Shown in pieces: positions 8,969-12,715 of a stretch of DNA of 12,715 nt (the stretch's first letter is position 1; every line of letters begins with the position of its first letter). Under the pieces are notes generated by a model that worked only from the letters and a program-made list of their open reading frames with translations, did no database searches and had not been told where the DNA came from. The translations under genes were made by a program, and so were the position numbers. The DNA is taken from positions 1 to 12,715 of the forward strand of contig JAJXWL010000030.1 in assembly GCA_021781625.1 (NCBI GenBank). Reading direction: 5' to 3'. The stretch comes from a bacterium. GTDB lineage: Bacteria > Spirochaetota > Spirochaetia > JABEVK01.

Positions 8969-9736
8969 TTACTGACTAACCCTTTCGAGAAAGGCTTTGG
9001 TAAAGACCGTGTCGGGCAATTTCGCCAAGGAGGGGTTTTGGATAAATAACATGGTGACTTGCCCCTTCTTGAGGTTGTCTTCAAACCGCATGATTTGGGG
9101 AATAAACCGATCTTGAATTTGAATGTAGCGGCCGTATAAAGAAGTTCGCAACACTCGTCCCGATAGCGAGAAATCCTCGCTTTTTAAAACGAGGTTGGTG
9201 GCTTGTTCCACCCAAATGATGCGTTTGGGATAGGTTACCGTGTTTCGGGTGGCTTCAAGGGTCAGCTTCCAGGTGTCCTTATCGACGAGTTTGAACGGCT
9301 CAGCTTTGACGACCCGATAATCTTTCGCCAGAGTGGAGTCTTGAAAGTCAGAGTTCTTCGCATCGGAGTTTTGAAAGTTTGATGAGCCGGTTACAGTAGA
9401 GAATTGACCGCTGTCGGGGTCATAAAAGGTGATGTCGTCCCCGATTTTTAAGTAGCCTTGGCCTTTTTGGGCTTCGGGCTTTTTGATCAGAATGACAAAC
9501 TTATCTGAAATGTCTCGTCGAAAGTATTCACACTGAATCACATTATCGTCTTCGCCAGGCTTATGCGAAATCACCGTCACGGTAGCCGACAAATCATGAT
9601 TCCGAAAGTCAGTTTGTTCGTCAATTTTGGTCAATAACGCTTGATAGCGAGCCAGATCCTGTGCGACCGCGGGGAAGCTGGCCACCAAGATCAAGAGGGC
9701 CAACAACAGGCCCCGGAAAGGGTTCATTTTTTTCAT
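8969..9736 (-). CDS. Periplasmic LolA-like outer-membrane lipoprotein-sorting protein
   Basis: The 255-residue product has a signal peptide (MKKMNPFRGLLLALLILVAS...) with a likely cleavage after FPAVA at Ala25 and no lipobox Cys. The mature part resembles the LolA/LolB-like fold of the group usually annotated as outer membrane lipoprotein-sorting protein: an early strand pattern (LSATVTVISHKPGEDDNVIQ, EYFRRDISDKFVILIKKPEA), then KGQGYLKIGDDITFYDPDSG, NSDFQDSTLAKDYRV and a C-terminal half with YPKRIIWVEQATNLVLKSE. Proteins of this group often sit beside FtsX-like permeases and are thought to carry lipoproteins or lipids through the periplasm. AAGGAG six bases before the ATG supports the start; Met4 is an alternative. 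It lies 23 bases after the second permease gene. It is longer than classical LolA, so the exact cargo is uncertain. Confidence 0.85.
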   Translation of the reverse strand: MKKMNPFRGLLLALLILVASFPAVAQDLARYQALLTKIDEQTDFRNHDLSATVTVISHKPGEDDNVIQCEYFRRDISDKFVILIKKPEAQKGQGYLKIGDDITFYDPDSGQFSTVTGSSNFQNSDAKNSDFQDSTLAKDYRVVKAEPFKLVDKDTWKLTLEATRNTVTYPKRIIWVEQATNLVLKSEDFSLSGRVLRTSLYGRYIQIQDRFIPQIMRFEDNLKKGQVTMLFIQNPSLAKLPDTVFTKAFLERVSQ

Positions 9737-9759
9737 GTTTTTCTCCTTGAGTTCTCAGT

Positions 9760-11058
9760 TTAAAAGTTTTGACGTAAGGCTTCGGCTGGTAAAAGTTTCG
9801 CCGCTTTACGGGCGGGAAAGCTAGCGGCAAAGGCTGTCAGGGCACTTACCACCACGAGATCCACCACGAACGAACCAGCATCGACCATGGGGTGAAGATG
9901 ATTGTTCCTCAAAAGTATGGTGAAGGCTTTCCAACTTGACAAGTCAAAAAGGCTAGTCAGGCCTAAGAGCAAAGCTCCGAGGATGAAGCCTGCCAGAATA
10001 CCTCCCAGTGCCAAAAAAACGGATTCCCACAAAAAGAGTCCCCGAACCTCTTTGGCTTGCATGCCCAAAGCTCGTAAGGTCCCAATCTCGCGGGTTCGTT
10101 CATACACCACCATGCGGTAGGTGTTGGTGATCCCCACCATCACCACCGTATACAGAATCAGCAAAACGACGAACGCCGCAGCGTCGAGGGCGCTGAATAG
10201 GGCTCGAACGATCGAAAGTTTGTCGTTGAGGGTTTGCAGAAGAAACTTGGTGCCCGTCCAGGTTTGGGTCCGTAATTCTTGATCAATTTGACTTTGATCC
10301 GAGGAACGCGGCCATAAGGGGACTCCCTCAGCCTTGAGCTGGTCGTAAAGCTTTTGCCCCCAAGTCTCAACTTGGGTAATGTCCCCCAAGTAAAGACCAA
10401 ATTGGTTATAATCGGTGGGGGCAAGGTTAAGCAAAACATTGACTTGTTTTCGGTCAGCATAAGCCCCCGCCAAGCTCGACGCCACACCAATGTCTCGGTA
10501 AATCCCCCGTATGGTGAAGTCCACGACGTTTTGCTGGCCCGTTTCCGTTGTGGCTTGAACGGAAAGCCGATCTCCCAGTTTGACATCCAGAGATTTGGCG
10601 GCTCCTTCTGAAATGATAATGCCGTCAGTACCCGCTAAGTTCAGGGTCCCCTCCAAGAGGCTCAAGCGGCGAGATAGGAAGCTATTAGGGCCAAAGTCTA
10701 CGCCATACAGAGTTAAATACGCCGTTGAAGTGTCTGAGATCAACGCCGCTTGTGGCACCACAGAAGTTCGGGACTCATAGACGTAGGGGATTTTCAACGT
10801 TTGAACGGCCTTCAAGAGGGCAGAATCCTGATCGATTCGTTGCACAACTTTTCCCGCTGAGGTTTTTTCAGTACCGGTAATAAAGATTTGTCCTGTAAAT
10901 AAGTTCGAGAGGTTGTCTTCTAACGAACGTATCATTCCGGCACTTAATCCGTTTACCAAAGTGACGATGGTCAGTCCAAAGGCAATAGCGGCCCCTAAAA
11001 GCACAGTGCGGCGTTTTTGGCGGCCCAAATTGCGTAAGGCCATGGTTCTTAAACCCAT
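9760..11058 (-). CDS. FtsX/MacB/LolE-type ABC transporter permease (second)
   Basis: The 432-residue product has the standard four-helix layout of the type VII ABC permeases: one N-terminal helix (about 19-38), a large periplasmic domain (about 40-290), then three C-terminal helices (about 292-313, 345-370, 396-414). The cytoplasmic signature YERTREIGTLRALGMQAKEV (319-338) and the closing FPARKAAKLLPAEALR (414-429) are typical of FtsX-domain permeases of the MacB/LolCE group, which move lipoproteins or other substrates from the inner membrane without channelling them through the bilayer. GGAGG six bases before the ATG supports the start. The gene follows the first permease by 22 bases, so the two probably form a heterodimer driven by the ATPase at the right edge. 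Confidence 0.93.
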   Translation of the reverse strand: MGLRTMALRNLGRQKRRTVLLGAAIAFGLTIVTLVNGLSAGMIRSLEDNLSNLFTGQIFITGTEKTSAGKVVQRIDQDSALLKAVQTLKIPYVYESRTSVVPQAALISDTSTAYLTLYGVDFGPNSFLSRRLSLLEGTLNLAGTDGIIISEGAAKSLDVKLGDRLSVQATTETGQQNVVDFTIRGIYRDIGVASSLAGAYADRKQVNVLLNLAPTDYNQFGLYLGDITQVETWGQKLYDQLKAEGVPLWPRSSDQSQIDQELRTQTWTGTKFLLQTLNDKLSIVRALFSALDAAAFVVLLILYTVVMVGITNTYRMVVYERTREIGTLRALGMQAKEVRGLFLWESVFLALGGILAGFILGALLLGLTSLFDLSSWKAFTILLRNNHLHPMVDAGSFVVDLVVVSALTAFAASFPARKAAKLLPAEALRQNF

Positions 11059-11080
11059 AAGTTTCCTCCTGAGGTATCCC

Positions 11081-12538
11081 CTAATCGCTGGTGATGGCCG
11101 CCAAAGGCGTCACTCTCAAAGCTACCGCCACGGGGTAGATCCAAGACACAAGTCCAATCCCGAGAGTCAAACCGGCGGCCATTCCGACTTGAGACCAACT
11201 TAAAACCGGGCGCAGATCGCGGGCTCCAAAGAGAATTTGCAGAAAATCATTGTTGATGACGATACCGACAGCGCCCAAAAGGACAACCAGCCCGGCGCCT
11301 AATAAAATGCCAATCAGCCCAAAAAAGAGAGCGGTCAGCATGGTTTCAGCGATGAACAAGCGGCGGATGAAGCCCTTACTCGCTCCAATAGCCCGCATCG
11401 TTCCAATCTCGGGGGTACGTTCCATGACCGAGATCACGAGTGTGTTGAGAATAATGATGACGGCCACGATCGATAGAATAATCAGTAAGGCATTGAAAAC
11501 GGCTTGTGTAACCCCCGTGAGTTTTGCCGTAGTTCCCGCTGCCGCTTGCCAATCGACCGCCTGAACTTCCCAGCCCCGTTTGGCAAACTCGGCATTTAAG
11601 GCCGCGATGAGCGGAGAGGGATCAACACCCGGTTTAAGCCGAAGCATAAGATCGTTCCATACCTGGGGGGTGGTGATGAGGGGAGGGGGCGCTGTGAGCG
11701 AAGTTGTGTTCGAAGTTGAACTCGAAGTGCTTAAGGAAGGGAGAGGCCCTTGGGCAGCGTCGCTGAAAAAGGCATCGTCCGAACTGGCGGTTAAAAGGCT
11801 GTTGATTTTGGGGGGCAGTTTGGAGGGGGCGATAGTTCCCAAACTTAACGCATTTAAAGCGCGGAGAGTTTCGGCATCGACATAACTCAGGACTTCTAAC
11901 GCCTGCGTGGGAATCGTGTATTCGTAAACCCCGACTAAAGGCACGGCTCGGATTTTAAGACCGGCTTTACTAAAGCTGTTGATCAAAATCTTATCGCCGA
12001 CTTTGAGGTGGACATGGTTGTCCTTGGCTATTTCGTCCAGCCGGTGGCGGGACATCATGATGCCGGTTTCACCGTCTTTCAGGAGTCGTCCTTCGACAAT
12101 TTTTAAACTATGAAACGTGGCAAAATACTGCGAAGGATGAACCCCAAAGAGCAAGGTGAAGGCCTGACCTTGACTGCCAAGGTTCACAAACCCAAAGCCT
12201 GAAACTTGACTGGTCCAAGACTGGACTTGAGGTAGTGAAGCCACATAGGAACTTAAAGCTTGATAATGAGGCAAGACCGGGGGGACTGAGGTGTTGTTGC
12301 CAAAGGTCACTTCATCCAACCCAAAAATCGAGTACGTCTTTTTGGTCTTGGCTTGAATCATAATATCGCCGGTAAAGTTGGCCGTAAAGGCGCGCTTGAC
12401 CCCTTGTGCCGAAGATTCAAATAACGAATTGCCAACAAAGGTGAGGGCAATACCAAAGGTAATGAGAATACCGACGAGGATGGTTTTAGAACGGTGCTGG
12501 GCAAGGTTGCGCCAAGCGATCCGGATGACGGAAGCCAT
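11081..12538 (-). CDS. FtsX/MacB/LolE-type ABC transporter permease (first)
   Basis: The 485-residue product has an N-terminal helix (about 18-38), a long periplasmic domain (about 40-345) and three C-terminal helices (about 346-370, 399-426, 449-470). The conserved RTPEIGTMRAIGASKGFIRR (374-393) is the FtsX-domain coupling region, and the end, YPVAVALRVTPLAAI (468-482), is also typical. The periplasmic domain carries a low-complexity Ser/Thr/Pro insert (about 262-292) absent from the second permease. The DNA behind it shows a 12-base period (11699-11734). The start lies three bases after the stop of the ATPase gene, and the weak GGAAGG ribosome binding site overlaps that gene's end, implying translational coupling. 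Together with the ATPase, the second permease and the LolA-like protein it fits an envelope lipoprotein or lipid export system. Whether it is the main Lol transporter or a specialised copy cannot be told from here. Confidence 0.93.
   Translation of the reverse strand: MASVIRIAWRNLAQHRSKTILVGILITFGIALTFVGNSLFESSAQGVKRAFTANFTGDIMIQAKTKKTYSIFGLDEVTFGNNTSVPPVLPHYQALSSYVASLPQVQSWTSQVSGFGFVNLGSQGQAFTLLFGVHPSQYFATFHSLKIVEGRLLKDGETGIMMSRHRLDEIAKDNHVHLKVGDKILINSFSKAGLKIRAVPLVGVYEYTIPTQALEVLSYVDAETLRALNALSLGTIAPSKLPPKINSLLTASSDDAFFSDAAQGPLPSLSTSSSTSNTTSLTAPPPLITTPQVWNDLMLRLKPGVDPSPLIAALNAEFAKRGWEVQAVDWQAAAGTTAKLTGVTQAVFNALLIILSIVAVIIILNTLVISVMERTPEIGTMRAIGASKGFIRRLFIAETMLTALFFGLIGILLGAGLVVLLGAVGIVINNDFLQILFGARDLRPVLSWSQVGMAAGLTLGIGLVSWIYPVAVALRVTPLAAITSD
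11699..11734. repeat. Three degenerate 12-base tandem repeats inside the first permease gene
   Basis: CGAAGTTGTGTT (11699-11710), CGAAGTTGAACT (11711-11722) and CGAAGTGCTTAA (11723-11734) are tandem copies. On the coding strand they specify the four-residue units LSTS, SSTS and NTTS, part of the Ser/Thr-rich linker. In-frame 12-base units can expand or shrink without breaking the gene, so linker length may vary among strains. Confidence 0.6.
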
Positions 12539-12541
12539 AGG

Positions 12542-12715
12542 TCACTTTCCTTCCGTGCGACGATTTTCGATGACCTGGCCGTCTTTCAGGCGGATCAGGT
12601 GATCGGCGATGTCGACGATTTTAAAGTCGTGAGTGGAAAAGATGAACGTGGTGGCTAAGTCTTGATTGATTTTCTTCATGAGCTGAATGATGGCTTCGCC
12701 CGTGGCAGAGTCCAG
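12542..12715 (-). CDS. C-terminal end of an ABC transporter ATPase, LolD/MacB-type (partial)
   Basis: The frame is open to the right edge and gives the last 57 residues of an ATPase. It begins LDSATGEAIIQLMKKIN, where LDSATG is the D-loop just after the Walker B region (which lies outside the window). It contains TTFIFSTHD, with the switch histidine of the H-loop, and ends LIRLKDGQVIENRRTEGK. These features identify a nucleotide-binding domain of the LolD/MacB/FtsE kind. It should power the two FtsX-type permeases that follow; the first begins only three bases after this stop codon. The 5' end, promoter and Walker A lie beyond the window. Confidence 0.93.
   Translation of the reverse strand: MDSATGEAIIQLMKKINQDLATTFIFSTHDFKIVDIADHLIRLKDGQVIENRRTEGK

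Overview
The window looks like a chromosomal segment from an anaerobic (or at least ferredoxin-using) diderm bacterium. The support is a full-length homodimer-type pyruvate:ferredoxin oxidoreductase, a lipoprotein with a lipobox, a predicted outer-membrane beta-barrel and a Lol/MacB-type ABC system. The InlB-repeat lipoprotein, the membrane-bound LuxR regulator and the FtsX pair with a LolA-like protein remind me of spirochaetes (Treponema/Spirochaeta relatives). That placement is inference from gene style and cannot be proved from this sequence.

Layout, left to right. Positions 1-464 hold no convincing gene: a terminator from an upstream plus-strand transcription unit (12-38), a compact AT-rich cluster of direct and inverted repeats (about 123-261), and a strong hairpin (378-401). 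A 36-codon gene (465-575, plus) with a perfect Shine-Dalgarno follows. Its peptide carries the leader motif of lasso-type RiPP precursors, YxxPxLxxxGxxxxxT. Eight bases later starts a 604-residue surface lipoprotein (584-2398) with an FN3 domain, two InlB-type repeats and a C-terminal LamG/concanavalin-like domain. Convergent to it, with one base between the stop codons, is a membrane-anchored LuxR-family regulator (2400-3578, minus).

From 3649 to the right edge every gene is on the minus strand. In transcription order (right to left) these are: the C-terminus of an ABC ATPase (12542-12715), two FtsX/MacB/LolE-type permeases (12538-11081 and 11058-9760), a periplasmic LolA-like protein (9736-8969) and an outer-membrane beta-barrel candidate (8944-7394). 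These five are spaced 3 to 24 bases apart and form an evident operon. It looks like an envelope export or lipoprotein-trafficking machine spanning inner membrane, periplasm and outer membrane. After a 199-base gap with a candidate promoter and leader RNA structures comes nifJ (7194-3649), the metabolic gene for pyruvate oxidation, with its own terminator.

The most unusual item is the small lasso-leader-like peptide gene coupled to the adhesin-like lipoprotein, with no maturation enzymes visible nearby and a C-terminus lacking the acidic residue a lasso ring needs. The repeat cluster upstream and the multi-component envelope operon are the next most worth examining.
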